In this document: positions 51,240-60,312 of the stretch, piece by piece
Numbering within the stretch: the stretch's first letter is position 1
Layout: each line of letters starts with the position of its first letter
Assembly: GCA_023415305.1 (NCBI GenBank)
Contig: JAEZKZ010000099.1
Coordinates: forward strand, 18,244-82,243
DNA: 64,000 nucleotides
Source of the DNA: Bacillota bacterium
GTDB lineage: Bacteria > Bacillota > Clostridia > Acetivibrionales > DSM-1351
Direction: 5' to 3'
Notes under the pieces: model-generated
Told to the model about the DNA's origin: nothing
The model's input: the letters and a program-made list of their open reading frames with translations, nothing else
Databases searched by the model: none
Program-made: the position numbers and the translations under genes

Positions 51240-51716
51240 TTGGAAAGGGTAAAAGTAATTGGTGTGGGTAATCGTTTGATGGGCGATGATGGGATAGGTG
51301 TATATATAGTTGAACAGCTGATAAAAGATAAATTTTTGTTTAGTAACAGATACGTTGATCTTTATGTTGCCGAAACTGATATTAACTATTTAATTCATAC
51401 CCTCATCAGCGAGGATAATATATACCAGATTCTTATTATCGATGCAGCAGAGATGGGAAAAATGCCAGGCTCTATAGAAGAAATGAAAGTAGACATAAAA
51501 GACATATGTACAAAGTTATCTCTTTCTCCTCATAATCTGAACTTCACTCATGCAATTAAAACTTTTGATAATATAAATAAGATTATTAATATGACTATCC
51601 TCGGCATAGAACCCGAAATTATTGATTTCAGGTTCGGGCTTGGTCCAAGCTTAAGCAAAGACTTTAAAAGCATTTTAGAGAAAATAAAAAACTATATATT
51701 GTACAAATATGTTTGA
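51240..51716 (+). CDS. Hydrogenase maturation protease
   Basis: A 158-residue HyaD/HybD-type endopeptidase: VIGVGNRLMGDDGIGVYIVEQL with the metal-binding Glu/Asp positions, LIIDAAEMGKMPGS and the His in SPHNLNFTHAIK. It would cleave the tail of the large subunit encoded just before. The start is TTG 51240 with GGAGGAG upstream. The hyp accessory genes are not in this window. Confidence 0.88.
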   Translation: MERVKVIGVGNRLMGDDGIGVYIVEQLIKDKFLFSNRYVDLYVAETDINYLIHTLISEDNIYQILIIDAAEMGKMPGSIEEMKVDIKDICTKLSLSPHNLNFTHAIKTFDNINKIINMTILGIEPEIIDFRFGLGPSLSKDFKSILEKIKNYILYKYV

Positions 51717-51742
51717 TTATTGTGTGAAAAGTGATAAACAAT

Positions 51743-52558
51743 TTAACTAAAAGACATTATCAGAATCCTAATTCCAACAATTCCCAGAGCAAGTGCAAGA
51801 CTCCTGACAATCCAGCTTCCCTTAAGCTTTTTTGAAAGTCGTGCTCCCACTTGAGCCCCAAACAAAACTCCGATAGACAACCCGATAGTTTGCATTATAC
51901 CGCTTGACAAAACACCCGTTGCCATATGAACTATACTTCCTGAAAACGACATGGCTACCAGAACGAATTGTGATGTAGCCGTTGCCAGATGAACAGGGAA
52001 GTTGAGTAGTTGTATCATTACGGGTACATGAATGATGCCGCCTCCAATACCCAGAAGGCTTGAAATATATCCGACAAGAATACTGATGATTATTCCAAGC
52101 AGAGGATTATACGAAAAGGTATATACAACTCCTTCAATATCTGTAACTGATCGGGTTATTTTCCCCTTGGTGGTCTTTCTACTTCCGTTTTTATTCTGAG
52201 GCCGAATCAACAGGTAAATTGATCCGAGCATTAAGAAAATACCAAATAAAAGATTAAAAGTATTTCGGGGTATAAATGATGTAGTCAGAGAACCAAGAAT
52301 AGATCCGGGCAATGTGGCGACGGCAAAAATCAAGCCCGATTTATAATCAATCTTTTTCATTCTGGCATAAGCAACCGTACCTGACAATGAATTAATAAAT
52401 ACTACTGCCAGAGATACAGCCGTAATTGTCTCAGGACTCTTTTCAGGGTAAATGAGAAGCAGGATAGGAACCAGTATAAAGCCTCCTCCTGCTCCAATAA
52501 GAGTTCCAAAGGTTCCAACAATAAATCCCAGAGGGATAAGCCAGAAAAACTGATACAT
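51743..52558 (-). CDS. TauE/SafE family sulfite/organosulfur permease
   Basis: A 271-residue protein with seven or eight transmembrane helices in two similar halves: FIVGTFGTLIGAGGGFILVP and ILVGYISSLLGIGGGIIHVP, the GAGGG/GIGGG motif of TauE/SafE permeases. These export sulfite, sulfoacetate or related anions. It lies near yeiH and a LysR gene, so a role in sulfite or sulfonate efflux is plausible. RBS GGAGG on the minus strand. Confidence 0.88.
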   Translation of the reverse strand: MYQFFWLIPLGFIVGTFGTLIGAGGGFILVPILLLIYPEKSPETITAVSLAVVFINSLSGTVAYARMKKIDYKSGLIFAVATLPGSILGSLTTSFIPRNTFNLLFGIFLMLGSIYLLIRPQNKNGSRKTTKGKITRSVTDIEGVVYTFSYNPLLGIIISILVGYISSLLGIGGGIIHVPVMIQLLNFPVHLATATSQFVLVAMSFSGSIVHMATGVLSSGIMQTIGLSIGVLFGAQVGARLSKKLKGSWIVRSLALALGIVGIRILIMSFS

Positions 52559-52706
52559 AAGAACCTCCTTAACATAATCTTTCAGATACTCGAATTTCCT
52601 CGCTCCTAGGCATTTTAACTCACGAAACTTTATTTATAGCTTGTGAACTTATCCAATTAATAATACTTGAAATAATTTCAGAAAAACAACTTCTTATAAA
52701 GCTGCA

Positions 52707-53714
52707 TTATATTTGACCTGTTAAAAATTGGACGGCAATACTTGTTACAGTTACTGTGATCCAGACCATTAACCCCAGTAATAATGGCTTATACCCAGAC
52801 TTCAACATTTCTCTGAAATCAGTATTAAGACCAACTGCCGATAAAGCCATAACAATCAGAAATTTACCTAAGGAGGATAGTAATACTGCCGTTGAGCTGT
52901 CGATTATTCTTACCGTATTTAACAGAGAGGCTGCCAGAAAACCGAGGATGAACCATGGGAAGATTTTTTTGAAACTGTAATTTATTTCATTCCCGACTTT
53001 TTCGGCATTTCGTTTTCTTAGCAGAGTAATTGCAGCAAAGAATAACGATATTGGAATAATCATAGTTGTACGGGTAAGCTTGACAATAGTTGCATACTGT
53101 CCCGCAGTACTGCTGAAGGCGTATCCGGCTGCTACCACAGAAGAAGTGTCATTAACGGCAGTACCTGCCCATAACCCGAAGGCTTTATCAGAAAAGCCAA
53201 GAATATGTCCCAATGGTGGGAAAATAAGCACTGCCACAACATTGAAAAAGAAAATTGTAGAAATTGAATAGGCAACTTCCTTTTCGTCTGCCTCGATTAT
53301 CGGCGAAATGGCAGCAATAGCTGAGCCTCCACAGATTGCTGTTCCTACTCCTATAAGTGTGGTCAGGTTATTAGGCACTTTCAGTAATTTACCTAAAACA
53401 TATGCTGAAATAAATGCCAGAGAAAGTGTAATAATCATAACAAAAAATGATTCCATTCCTGTCTTCACTACCTGGGTTAGACTTAAACCTGCACCTAAAA
53501 GAATTATTGCATATTGAAGAATTTTTTTAGAGGTAAATTTTATTCCTGCTTTTGTACAGTTAGGCTTGCCAAAGAAATTGTTTACTATAATCCCCAATGC
53601 AATCCCGAAAACAGGACCGCCTATCAAAGGATATAGAACTCCAAGCCAGTTTGCGACCAGTGCGATTAATAATGAGAATGTGATTCCTGCAACGTTATTT
53701 CTTAACCAGTACAT
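52707..53714 (-). CDS. yeiH: YeiH/UPF0324 family membrane protein (putative sulfate exporter family)
   Basis: A 335-residue protein with about ten helices: GPVFGIALGIIVNNFFG, ILLGAGLSLTQVVKTG, GVGTAICGGSAIAAISPII and GTAVNDTSSVVAAGYAFS are family hallmarks. YeiH-type genes are usually paired with a LysR regulator, as here (53846, divergent), and the YeiE/YeiH pair of enterobacteria is linked to sulfite stress. RBS AAGGAG on the minus strand. Confidence 0.87.
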   Translation of the reverse strand: MYWLRNNVAGITFSLLIALVANWLGVLYPLIGGPVFGIALGIIVNNFFGKPNCTKAGIKFTSKKILQYAIILLGAGLSLTQVVKTGMESFFVMIITLSLAFISAYVLGKLLKVPNNLTTLIGVGTAICGGSAIAAISPIIEADEKEVAYSISTIFFFNVVAVLIFPPLGHILGFSDKAFGLWAGTAVNDTSSVVAAGYAFSSTAGQYATIVKLTRTTMIIPISLFFAAITLLRKRNAEKVGNEINYSFKKIFPWFILGFLAASLLNTVRIIDSSTAVLLSSLGKFLIVMALSAVGLNTDFREMLKSGYKPLLLGLMVWITVTVTSIAVQFLTGQI

Positions 53715-53845
53715 GTATAAACTCCTTATTTATTTGATAGATATATTTTAGAACCGTTATTCCATAAATACAAATTATGATTTATTATGTTAATATAAAA
53801 ATAATTTATAGATGATTTTAAACTAACATTTATGTAGGTGAGATT

Positions 53846-54742
53846 ATGATTGATTCAAAGCTTGTAACTTTTATAAATGTCGCAAAATTTAGAAATTATA
53901 CTAGAACTGCCGAAGAGCTGAATATGACACAACCCGCGGTAACACATCACATAAAGCAGCTGGAGGATTATTACAGGGTTAAGCTCATTCAAAAAAAGGG
54001 AAGACTGCTATCGCTAACAGAAGAGGGAGAACTACTGTTAAAATATGCAAAGGACCTTGAAGCAAGTTCGATGGTCTTTGAGAGGACATTGCTTAATAAA
54101 TCATCATTAATTAAAAAGTATAATATTGGTGCGACGCTGACAATTGGTGAATTTATACTTCCACGATTATTGGGTGACCATAAAAAGCAGCATGAGAATA
54201 TTGATATCATAATGCATGTTCACAATCTTGAAGAAATCACAAAAAGACTTGGATTGGGTGAATTTGACCTGGGAATTGTTGAAGGGCCTTTTGATAAAAG
54301 TAAATTCAATTATAAAAAATTACAGGACGATGAACTTGTGCTGGCTGTATCACCTCAAAGCACCTTTGCCTCATATCCGGAGGTAGAAATAAGCGAAATC
54401 ATAAATAACGGAAAACTGATCATGCGTGAAAAGGGTTCCGGTACAAGAATGATTTTTGAAAATAAGCTTCTTGAGCTGGGAATAAATCTCCAGGAAGTAA
54501 AAACATATATGGTGGTAGGCAGTATAGGTGCAATCAAATCTCTTGTTCGGGCAAATCTGGGATACACTGTTATTTCAAGAGAAGCCGTCAGGCTGGAGGT
54601 AGAGGCTGGAACACTAAAGATTGTTCCAATACAGGGTGTGAAAATAATGAGGGAATTCAATTTTATTTTTACCGATAACTCCCAGTTAGAATTTGTTAAA
54701 AGTTTTATTGAATTTATCCTTGGGATAATAGGGGCAAACTAA
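53846..54742 (+). CDS. LysR-type transcriptional regulator (CysL/YeiE-like)
   Basis: A 298-residue regulator with a winged HTH at the N-terminus (FRNYTRTAEELNMTQPAVTHHIKQLEDYY) and an effector domain (ILPRLLGDHK, LGEFDLGIVEGPF, GYTVISREAV). It is divergent from yeiH and probably controls it; ATAAAT-N10-ATTTAT at 53764-53785 is a candidate site. Effector unknown; relatives sense sulfite, nitrite or similar. RBS GTAGGTGAG. Confidence 0.88.
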   Translation: MIDSKLVTFINVAKFRNYTRTAEELNMTQPAVTHHIKQLEDYYRVKLIQKKGRLLSLTEEGELLLKYAKDLEASSMVFERTLLNKSSLIKKYNIGATLTIGEFILPRLLGDHKKQHENIDIIMHVHNLEEITKRLGLGEFDLGIVEGPFDKSKFNYKKLQDDELVLAVSPQSTFASYPEVEISEIINNGKLIMREKGSGTRMIFENKLLELGINLQEVKTYMVVGSIGAIKSLVRANLGYTVISREAVRLEVEAGTLKIVPIQGVKIMREFNFIFTDNSQLEFVKSFIEFILGIIGAN

Positions 54743-54826
54743 TATTTTCCTGGCGTATAGAATTAAAAAAATGTCACACAAAATGATATCTTGAATACTA
54801 TATATTATAATATCTGAATATAGAGA

Positions 54827-54855
54827 TTGACAAATATATAAGCGGACACTATAAT
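54827..54855 (+). promoter_or_regulatory. Promoter of the 4Fe-4S membrane protein gene
   Basis: TTGACA (54827-54832), 17 bases, TATAAT (54850-54855), a full consensus promoter 48 bases before ATG 54903. Confidence 0.75.
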
Positions 54856-54902
54856 ATCACTATAAATGGATATCAAAGTCAAAAAAGTAAAGGGAGATGG
54901 GA

Positions 54903-55571
54903 ATGAGGGCGTTAAGGGAGTTTGTTCACAGATGGATTTGGGTTGTCCTTTTAGCTTTTTGTATAATTGGGTTAATATATCCTGTAATTGGACTATTAGC
55001 ACTTGTCTGTATGGTAGCTCCTTCAGTAGTTGCCATTTGGAGGGGGAGAATGTGGTGCGGCAGATTCTGTCCCAGAGGGAGCTTCAATGACATTATTTTA
55101 TCTAAAGTAAGCCGTAACAAAGCTATTCCAAAATTGATTAAGAGTAAATGGTTCAGAAATCTTTTCCTCGTATTGCTGATGAGTGCCTTTGCAATTCAGC
55201 TGGTTCTGGCCTGGGGCAATCTTGCCGCAATTGGTGGAGTATTTGTACGAATGATTATCATAACTACACTTGTAACTTTGATATTAGGTATCTCATACAG
55301 CCATAGAGCATGGTGTATGATGTGTCCGATGGGAACAATGGCTTCCTGGGTAACAGGCATAAGGGGTAAGGCTAAAAAAACTTCAGGTAATAAAAAAGTT
55401 ACTTTTATTAAGGAAAAATGTGTCAGCTGTAACCTTTGTTCAAAGGGATGTCCTATGGGTATTAATGTTTTAAGCTACAAAAATGCTGGAACTGTCGACC
55501 ATCCTGATTGTATAAAATGTAATCAATGCGTTTACAAATGTCCAAAAAAATCTCTTAAGGAAGTCTTATAA
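54903..55571 (+). CDS. NapH/RnfB-type 4Fe-4S membrane protein
   Basis: A 222-residue protein with four or so transmembrane helices and cytoplasmic cysteine motifs: MWCGRFCPRGSF and WCMMCPMGTM between helices (as in NapH/NosR/CcoG-like proteins), then two ferredoxin motifs, CVSCNLCSKGCP and CIKCNQCVYKCP. It would carry electrons at the membrane. ATG 54903 follows GGGAG at six bases; ATG 54897 overlaps that box. Possible donor to a sulfur-reducing or hydrogenase pathway nearby (inference). Confidence 0.85.
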   Translation: MRALREFVHRWIWVVLLAFCIIGLIYPVIGLLALVCMVAPSVVAIWRGRMWCGRFCPRGSFNDIILSKVSRNKAIPKLIKSKWFRNLFLVLLMSAFAIQLVLAWGNLAAIGGVFVRMIIITTLVTLILGISYSHRAWCMMCPMGTMASWVTGIRGKAKKTSGNKKVTFIKEKCVSCNLCSKGCPMGINVLSYKNAGTVDHPDCIKCNQCVYKCPKKSLKEVL

Positions 55572-55668
55572 TTGCCCTAAACAGGCCGTTAATGTAAAAT
55601 ATAATTGGGTTATAAGATTAGTTTAGATCAAAACAATTGAATTATTTTATATATTGGAGGAATTATAT

Positions 55669-56019
55669 ATGTCAGCAATCAAAGCAAAAAATAATTATAC
55701 CGGGCAGGGCGGATGTCAGCGAATGAATTGTGCACAAGCTGTAGTCAGTGCATTTAAGGAAGATTTTAACATAGGTGAGGATATAATAGACGCTTTTAAA
55801 AGCTATGGCGGAGGAAGAGCACCGGAAGGCTTGTGCGGAGCATATTACGCTGTTAAATCCATCCTCAGTAAACAAGCTCCTTCCAAACTGGAGGAGTTGG
55901 AGAAACATTTTCTTGAGCATGCAGGTGCGTTGGAGTGCAGCAATATAAAAGGTCTTAAAAAGCTCTCCTGTGTAGGCTGCGTTGAAAAAAGCTCTGAGTT
56001 TTTAGAAAAGTTGGGTTAA
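55669..56019 (+). CDS. C_GCAxxG_C_C family protein
   Basis: A 116-residue protein with the spaced cysteines of the C_GCAxxG_C_C family: GGCQRMNCAQAVVSAF, GGGRAPEGLCGAYYAV, ALECSNIKG, LSCVGCVEKS. This family is thought to be redox-related; function unproven. ATG 55669 follows GGAGG; the longer frame to 55654 lacks a site. The next gene starts one base after its stop. Confidence 0.82.
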   Translation: MSAIKAKNNYTGQGGCQRMNCAQAVVSAFKEDFNIGEDIIDAFKSYGGGRAPEGLCGAYYAVKSILSKQAPSKLEELEKHFLEHAGALECSNIKGLKKLSCVGCVEKSSEFLEKLG

Positions 56020-56020
56020 T

Positions 56021-56470
56021 ATGAAAAAAATATTAGTTGTTTTTATACTGCTTTTGGGAATGATAAGTACTGCTTGCGGTACACAGGATAAAGTTTTGTC
56101 ACTGCCGGAAAGTAAAAATACGGCATCGGTACAAGCCGGGTCAACAAAGGAGCTAAGCAGAATGGAGATAAACCCCGAAGAGGCAAAAGCGCGCCTTGAT
56201 AAAGGCGAAAATATCATTCTATTGGATGTACGTACTGAAGAGGAATACAATGAAAAACGTATTCCAAACAGTATTCTGATTCCTGTTGAAGGTATTGATA
56301 AAGACGCACCGGCTAAGCTTACTGATAAAAATGCTACTATTTTTGTTTATTGCAGAAGCGGAAGACGAAGCGCTATAGCTGTCGAAGTACTTACTCTTAT
56401 GGGATATGCAAATGTATATGACTTGGGAGGGTTGAACGATTGGCCCTACGAAACAGTAAGTGGTAAATAA
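56021..56470 (+). CDS. Rhodanese-like lipoprotein
   Basis: A 149-residue protein. Signal peptide MKKILVVFILLLGMIS with lipobox STAC, then a rhodanese domain (ILLDVRTEEEYNEKRIPNSI, active-site Cys in VYCRSGRRSAIAVEV, YDLGGLNDW). It would be tethered outside the membrane and transfer or bind sulfane sulfur. One base separates it from the C_GCAxxG_C_C gene, so they are co-translated. Confidence 0.9.
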   Translation: MKKILVVFILLLGMISTACGTQDKVLSLPESKNTASVQAGSTKELSRMEINPEEAKARLDKGENIILLDVRTEEEYNEKRIPNSILIPVEGIDKDAPAKLTDKNATIFVYCRSGRRSAIAVEVLTLMGYANVYDLGGLNDWPYETVSGK

Positions 56471-56519
56471 CTTTTACCGAATAAAATATTTAAGAGATAA
56501 TAAGATATTTATGAGAAAT

Positions 56520-56552
56520 GAGTATTCACAAATTGTGAATACTCATTTTTTG
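56520..56552 (+). terminator. Terminator after the rhodanese gene
   Basis: GAGTATTCACAA (56520-56531) and TTGTGAATACTC (56533-56544) form a perfect 12-bp palindrome with a one-base centre, followed by ATTTTTTG. Confidence 0.85.
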
Positions 56553-56667
56553 TGATAAAAGAAAAACTTCAGGCTGAATTTTGATTAGGATATGTGGACA
56601 ACATAATCTTATGACAATGCACTATAACTGATTCTGACTGCATTGTCCAAAAAATTCTAATAATGCA

Positions 56668-56714
56668 TTGACAAACTAAATAATAAATAGTATATTAATC
56701 TTAACGTTAAGATT
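56668..56714 (+). promoter_or_regulatory. Promoter and LacI-type operator of the regulator gene
   Basis: TTGACA (56668-56673), 17 bases, TATATT (56691-56696). A perfect 18-bp palindrome, AATCTTAAC-GTTAAGATT (56697-56714), begins at the end of the -10, where a LacI-family repressor would block initiation. A related site lies at 57804. Confidence 0.8.
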
Positions 56715-56730
56715 TTAAGTAGGTGATTAA

Positions 56731-57765
56731 ATGGTATCAATAAAGGATGTAGCGAAAATTGCAGGTGTTTCACCAACTACAGTCTCAGCTGTAGTTAATG
56801 AGCTTGACTGCGTTAAACCATCCACACGAGCAAAAGTATTAAAAGCAATTGATGAGCTTGGATATATTCCCAATATTTCGGCGAGAGAGCTCGTTACAAA
56901 TAAAAAGCAAAATATAGGTCTTATAACAATGGGTTATGAGAATAGTTTTCAAAATAATGTTTATAACAATGACAAAGATATTTTTTATATAGATTACATT
57001 AATGGTATAGCCGAAGCTATTAAAACTACCGGTTATGGTCTGCTTATTGAAAATTTTGTATATAAGGATGGAAGTACGGAGATCCCTAAAATTATAGAGC
57101 AAAAACGTGTGGACGGCGCATTGGTTGTCGGCTCTCTTTATAAAAAAGATTTTATTTATTTACTTAAAAAAGAAATAAATGTGCTTGTTACTGTTGGCAC
57201 GTTCAGTGAGATTACCGACTATGTAATAAATGATTATACTGAATCTATATTAATGGCAGTCAGATATTTTGTTAAGAATGGACATAGAAAAATTGCTTAT
57301 GTTAGCGGAGACTCTACAACTTACGCGTGTCCTCTTAAACTCAAAGGATATAAGGAAGGACTAGAAGAAGCCGGGATAGAATTTGATGATGATCTATTGT
57401 TTGAGTGTAAATTTATGTCCTCACACGGCTATGATGTTGCAAAAAAAATTTGTGAGCTGCCAAAAGAAAAATTTCCAACAGCAGTAATTTTCGGTGCGGA
57501 TATTCTTGCGGCAGGAGCATGTCAGTACTTTTACGAAAATAAAATTTATATACCCGATGATTTATCTATTTTAGGATATGAAAATCTCGCCATATCTTCA
57601 TATATTAACCCACCACTTACAAGTGTTGACTGGAGTAAAAATTTAATGTCCCAGGAAGCATGCAATTTGATTCTCAGACGCCTCAAAAATCCAAATAAAA
57701 AGTGTGACGGCATTGTTTTGCCGTGTAATATCGTAGAGAGAAAATCAGTCAAAAAATTATACTAA
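56731..57765 (+). CDS. LacI family transcriptional repressor
   Basis: A 344-residue regulator. The N-terminal HTH is SIKDVAKIAGVSPTTVSAVVNEL with the hinge region SARELVTNKK, and the rest is a sugar-binding periplasmic-type domain (QKRVDGALVVGSL, HRKIAYVSGD, YENLAISSYINPPLTSV). It should bind the palindromes at 56697 and 57804 and control itself and the transport operon downstream. Ligand unknown. RBS AGGTG. Confidence 0.9.
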   Translation: MVSIKDVAKIAGVSPTTVSAVVNELDCVKPSTRAKVLKAIDELGYIPNISARELVTNKKQNIGLITMGYENSFQNNVYNNDKDIFYIDYINGIAEAIKTTGYGLLIENFVYKDGSTEIPKIIEQKRVDGALVVGSLYKKDFIYLLKKEINVLVTVGTFSEITDYVINDYTESILMAVRYFVKNGHRKIAYVSGDSTTYACPLKLKGYKEGLEEAGIEFDDDLLFECKFMSSHGYDVAKKICELPKEKFPTAVIFGADILAAGACQYFYENKIYIPDDLSILGYENLAISSYINPPLTSVDWSKNLMSQEACNLILRRLKNPNKKCDGIVLPCNIVERKSVKKLY

Positions 57766-57803
57766 ACCAGCAAAAGAAAGGACTGGAGTAGTTTTTGAAC
57801 AAA

Positions 57804-57821
57804 AATCGTAACGTGACGATA
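57804..57821 (+). promoter_or_regulatory. Second LacI-type operator upstream of the sugar binding protein
   Basis: AATCGTAAC-GTGACGATA is an imperfect palindrome with the same length, CG centre and outer bases as the site at 56697 (13 of 18 bases equal). It lies 66 bp before the binding-protein gene. Confidence 0.65.
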
Positions 57822-57886
57822 ATGGCTTCCTCGATATTACAGGTGGTGAAAAATTATATTAAATTTTGTAATTTTAGGAGGAAAAA

Positions 57887-59293
57887 ATGGGTAAAAAAGT
57901 GATTGCTATTATGTTAGTACTGATGATGTCAATTGGTGTGATTACAGGCTGTTCCTCAAACACAACATCGACAAATTCAACAGGGTCTACTACTACTACT
58001 TCTACTTCTACTTCTACTGAATCTTCCACAAGTAACACAGCTGGAGCGCTTAAGCCTGCTGAACTTACTATGTGGACATTCCTCGATCTGACATCTAAAA
58101 ATGCACGTGCTATTGTACTCGGTAATCTGATTAAAAAATTTGAAGCAGCAAATCCTGGTGTTAAAGTCAAGGTTGAAACACAGGAATGGACAACAATGTC
58201 AGCTAAAATTATAGCAGCTCATGCGGCAGGTAATAGCCCTGATATTTTTATGATCAATATGGCTAATCTCGGAGAGGCAATTGCTGCTGGATGTATGGAG
58301 CCACTTGAAAACTTATTTTTCAATAACTGGACAGATGAACAGCGTACAGATATTGAAAGTGAACTATTTAAAGCAGGCTATGACGGAAAATACCATTATG
58401 AAGTTCCTCTGTTTTCTGGTACCTTTGGTATTATGTACAGGACAGACCTTTTTGAAAAGTTTGGTATAAAGGTTGAAGATATTAAAACATGGGATGAACT
58501 TGCAGAAGTAGCTAAGAAGCTTACTTATGTTAACGAAGATAAACTTCAGGTTTATGGCTATGGAGTGGGTTACAGCACAGATGTAACGGATCCTCATGGC
58601 GTTCTGCCTACAGCCCTCTTTAGTCAGGAAGGCGGTATATTTACAAAGGATGGAAAACCAAACAAATGGACTGGTGACGCAGGAAAAAGAGCACTTCAGT
58701 TCCAGATTGACCTTATAGATAAACACAAGGTAATGCCCCCAAGCAGCGTTGCTCTAACATCTGAAGAAGTTTATAACATGTTTGAAGCAGGTCAGTTTGC
58801 AATGATTTCCGGAGGCTCATTACGTGTGCCTACAGTTAAGGGTCTTACTGCTTTTGATCCAAATTATGTTGGCTTCATGGCTTATCCAGAGTGGAATAAG
58901 GGTCAGGGCAGCTCTATTGCAAATGCTTACTCATGGAATACAGCAGTATGGTCCGGTAGTAAAAATAAAGAGGCAGCTGGAAAGTTCCTTGAATACTTAG
59001 TATCACCTGAGGCTGATAAGATGTGGGTAACAGAAGCTAATCAGATTCCAATTCTCTCATCAACACTTAAAAGTGCAGCAGATTTTATTAATAAACCAGA
59101 TAATAGCTGGATGATAACAACTAAAGATATCTACTCTAAATCAGCACACGTTTTCTCTGGAGCATATGGTATTACAGGTTTTGCACTTGATCTACAGAAT
59201 GCAATGATTTATGCATACTCTGATGGTATGAGTGTAGAAGATGCTTTAAAGAAGGCAGAAAAAGACTTTACTGACAGAAATGTAAACAGATAA
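57887..59293 (+). CDS. ABC sugar-binding lipoprotein
   Basis: A 468-residue family 1 extracellular solute-binding protein. Signal peptide with lipobox VITGC, a Thr/Ser linker encoded by ACT/TCT-rich repeats (57985-58030), then LTMWTFLDL, KKFEAANPGVKVKVETQEWT, GNSPDIFMINMANL and a C-terminal helical region. It fits oligosaccharide/sugar uptake. The two permeases follow; no ATPase is encoded here, so a shared MsmX-like ATPase is likely. Confidence 0.9.
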   Translation: MGKKVIAIMLVLMMSIGVITGCSSNTTSTNSTGSTTTTSTSTSTESSTSNTAGALKPAELTMWTFLDLTSKNARAIVLGNLIKKFEAANPGVKVKVETQEWTTMSAKIIAAHAAGNSPDIFMINMANLGEAIAAGCMEPLENLFFNNWTDEQRTDIESELFKAGYDGKYHYEVPLFSGTFGIMYRTDLFEKFGIKVEDIKTWDELAEVAKKLTYVNEDKLQVYGYGVGYSTDVTDPHGVLPTALFSQEGGIFTKDGKPNKWTGDAGKRALQFQIDLIDKHKVMPPSSVALTSEEVYNMFEAGQFAMISGGSLRVPTVKGLTAFDPNYVGFMAYPEWNKGQGSSIANAYSWNTAVWSGSKNKEAAGKFLEYLVSPEADKMWVTEANQIPILSSTLKSAADFINKPDNSWMITTKDIYSKSAHVFSGAYGITGFALDLQNAMIYAYSDGMSVEDALKKAEKDFTDRNVNR

Positions 59294-59308
59294 AATTCCT
59301 TATAAAAC

Positions 59309-59342
59309 TGCACAGGGAGTCCTTTTGCAGACTTCCTGTGCA
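59309..59342 (+). other. Intercistronic hairpin after the sugar-binding protein gene
   Basis: TGCACAGGGAGTC (59309-59321) pairs with GACTTCCTGTGCA (59330-59342; one G-T pair), without a U-tract. Such hairpins after binding-protein genes often stabilise that part of the mRNA. Confidence 0.65.
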
Positions 59343-59400
59343 AGTAAATCAAATTAGTGATATCTCAGGCTTTTATTGAGATGAGGGAGGAGCTTGACCA

Positions 59401-60312
59401 ATGGAGAAGGCAATTAAGAATAAAGACAGAACAGTAAACTGTCTACTTGAGAAGGGAGGTAAAAGGTTACTCCCGTATTTACTGATGTCTCCTACGTTGA
59501 TATTTGTAGTACTATTTCTGATTGTACCACTGGCATTTGCTTTTTATTGCAGCCTCTACCGGGCAGACTATATGCAGTTTTCAAAATTTATGGGATTTGG
59601 AAACTATATTGATGTATTAACTGATACTGAGATATTAAAATCTATCGGAAGGACATTTTATGTTTCTGGTATCAGCCTTGGTGTTTCCTTAATTGCAGGG
59701 GTTGCTTTGGCACTGTGTATAAATGCTTTAAGCCAGAGGTTAGCATATATGGTACAAATTATAGTTTTAATACCATGGGTTACATCTATGATTGTTGCCG
59801 CAATGCTATGGAAATGGATTTTCCAGGATGAGACAGGATTGTTAAACTATGCTATTTCAAAACTCGGATTAAGTAAAATTGGGTTTTTAACAGATAAAAA
59901 TATAGCCATTTACACTCTTATATTTGTTTTGACATGGCGTGTTATCGGATATGTTATGGTTCAGGTACTGGCGGGTCTAAAATCAATTCCTCAGGAATTT
60001 GAAGAAGCGTCTAGAATTGATGGGGCAAATAAATGGAAGCTGTTCTGGTATATCAGATTTCCTCTTCTTAAAACACCTCTTACTATTTCAGCAATTATTG
60101 TTGGTTTATCAAATATAAACAACCTTAATGTTCCACTCACACTATTAGCAGGTGGACCGGGCACATCAACAATGGTGGTTGCTATAGATATATATCGAAT
60201 GAGTTTTACAAGCTATCACTTCGGAGAATCAAGTGCACTTTCTATAGTGCTTTGCTTAATTAATTTCCTGCTGGCAGTTATTTATATTAAGGCGGTGAAG
60301 TATGAGATCTAA
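59401..60312 (+). CDS. ABC sugar permease, MalF/UgpA type
   Basis: A 303-residue permease with about six helices. It begins with a charged cytoplasmic segment, then LPYLLMSPTLIFVVLFLIVP. The EAA loop is EEASRIDGANKWKLFWYIRFP. It overlaps the next permease gene by 11 bp. RBS GGGAGGAG. Confidence 0.92.
   Translation: MEKAIKNKDRTVNCLLEKGGKRLLPYLLMSPTLIFVVLFLIVPLAFAFYCSLYRADYMQFSKFMGFGNYIDVLTDTEILKSIGRTFYVSGISLGVSLIAGVALALCINALSQRLAYMVQIIVLIPWVTSMIVAAMLWKWIFQDETGLLNYAISKLGLSKIGFLTDKNIAIYTLIFVLTWRVIGYVMVQVLAGLKSIPQEFEEASRIDGANKWKLFWYIRFPLLKTPLTISAIIVGLSNINNLNVPLTLLAGGPGTSTMVVAIDIYRMSFTSYHFGESSALSIVLCLINFLLAVIYIKAVKYEI

Noticed and set aside
57985..58030. ACT/TCT trinucleotide run as a phase-variation tract.
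   Set aside because: It lies in frame in a Ser/Thr linker; gain or loss of whole codons would only change linker length.
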